DNA from: QHYU01 sp041493955
GTDB lineage: Bacteria > Acidobacteriota > Terriglobia > Acidiferrales > UBA7541
Assembly (NCBI GenBank): GCA_041493955.1
Contig: JBGPZW010000069.1
Location: 1-17,525 of the forward strand
Direction: 5' to 3'
Length of the DNA stretch: 17,525 nt
In this document: piece after piece, positions 16,975 to 17,525 of the stretch
Layout of the letters: the number at the start of each line of letters is the position of its first letter
Numbering within the stretch: the stretch's first letter is position 1
The notes under the pieces: model-generated
What the model saw: only the letters and a program-made list of their open reading frames with translations
Databases searched by the model: none
Told to the model about the DNA's origin: nothing
Program-made: the position numbers and the translations under genes

Positions 16975-17525
16975 ATGAGGGCACAAAGCAAACAACTCGA
17001 TCCCACCCGACGCAGCATGCAGTCGCAGGAATTTGAGGGGGCGCTGCGTGGCAAGATTGTCGGCCAGGAAGAGGGCGTGCGGGCCCTGGTGGATCTGTAC
17101 CAGGTGTTCTGCGCGGGAATGTGCCCGGCGGGACGGCCGGTGGGCAATCTGCTGTTCCTGGGCCCGACCGGCTCGGGCAAGACGCGCATCGTGGAGGCCG
17201 CGGCCGAAATCCTGTACAACGACCCGCGGGCAGTGATCAAGGTGGACTGCGCCGAGTTTCAGCACTCGCACGAGATCGCCAAGCTAATCGGCTCGCCGCC
17301 GGGCTACCTGGGGCACCGGGAGACGCACCCGCTGATCACGCAGGAGGCTTTGGCGCAGTACCACACCGAGAAGCTGAAGCTGTCGTTCTTGCTGTTCGAC
17401 GAAATTGAGAAGGCGTCCGACGCGCTGTGGCAGTTGCTGCTGGGGATTCTGGACAAGGCCACGCTGACGCTGGGAGACAACCGGCGCGTGGACTTGTCGG
17501 CCACGATGATTTTCCTGACCTCGAA
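16975..17525 (+). CDS. Clp-type AAA+ ATPase, 5' part (runs off the window)
   Basis: The first 183 residues of an ATPase related to the second ATPase domain (D2) of ClpA/ClpB. I start at ATG 16975 (AGGAG eight bases upstream); an ATG five bases earlier meets a stop after two codons. Visible elements: IVGQEEGVRAL (28-38), Walker A GPTGSGKT (63-70), the pore-loop region IGSPPGYLGHRE (105-116), and Walker B LLFDEIEKA (139-147, with D142 and E143). The Clp N-terminal domain and first ATPase domain are missing: the module begins about 25 residues from the start. It should be a short single-domain hexameric remodeller. The gene is partial only because the window ends. It is coupled to the small unknown gene upstream, which could be its adaptor or substrate. 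Confidence 0.88.
   Translation, partial: MRAQSKQLDPTRRSMQSQEFEGALRGKIVGQEEGVRALVDLYQVFCAGMCPAGRPVGNLLFLGPTGSGKTRIVEAAAEILYNDPRAVIKVDCAEFQHSHEIAKLIGSPPGYLGHRETHPLITQEALAQYHTEKLKLSFLLFDEIEKASDALWQLLLGILDKATLTLGDNRRVDLSATMIFLTS

Overview
The window is a GC-rich, gene-dense bacterial chromosome segment. It has tightly packed operons, GTG/TTG starts with Shine-Dalgarno (SD) sites, and no phage or insertion-sequence genes. Two small families I recall as typical of Acidobacteriota (DUF6677-like and DUF6599-like), together with the recX-alaS order, suggest an uncultured Acidobacteriota. That assignment is inference; no rRNA or other taxonomic marker is visible.

Layout. Left end, plus strand: the 3' end of a DUF167/YggU gene, then an apparent operon of an M24 (Xaa-Pro type) peptidase and two small membrane proteins, then tRNA-Thr(CGT) with its own promoter and a hairpin terminator. 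From about 2.5 to 6.4 kb, minus strand: an envelope operon read as lytic transglycosylase, then TPR-AMIN-amidase_3 cell wall amidase, then a DUF6599-like membrane-anchored protein. Further minus-strand genes, listed left to right but transcribed right to left, are alaS, recX, pilT, an aquaporin, ilvE, an ABC-2 exporter pair and an alkyltransferase-like (ATL) DNA repair protein. The right end returns to the plus strand with a small unrecognised protein and the start of a Clp-type AAA+ ATPase, behind a promoter that contains a perfect inverted repeat.

How the genes fit together. The transglycosylase and amidase are translationally coupled (ATGA overlap) and probably act together in peptidoglycan remodelling. 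The ABC ATPase and permease are coupled by a TTGA overlap. The rest are mostly single housekeeping genes with recognisable promoters.

Most unusual points: an alanyl-tRNA synthetase with an extra segment of roughly 115 residues coinciding with a low-GC patch; a two-gene cassette of unknown role ending in a ClpB-D2-like ATPase; an ATL protein with Trp in place of the alkyl-acceptor Cys; an aquaporin whose predicted filter resembles plant tonoplast intrinsic proteins; a decayed alpha/beta-hydrolase remnant; and intergenic short tandem repeats around recX/pilT.
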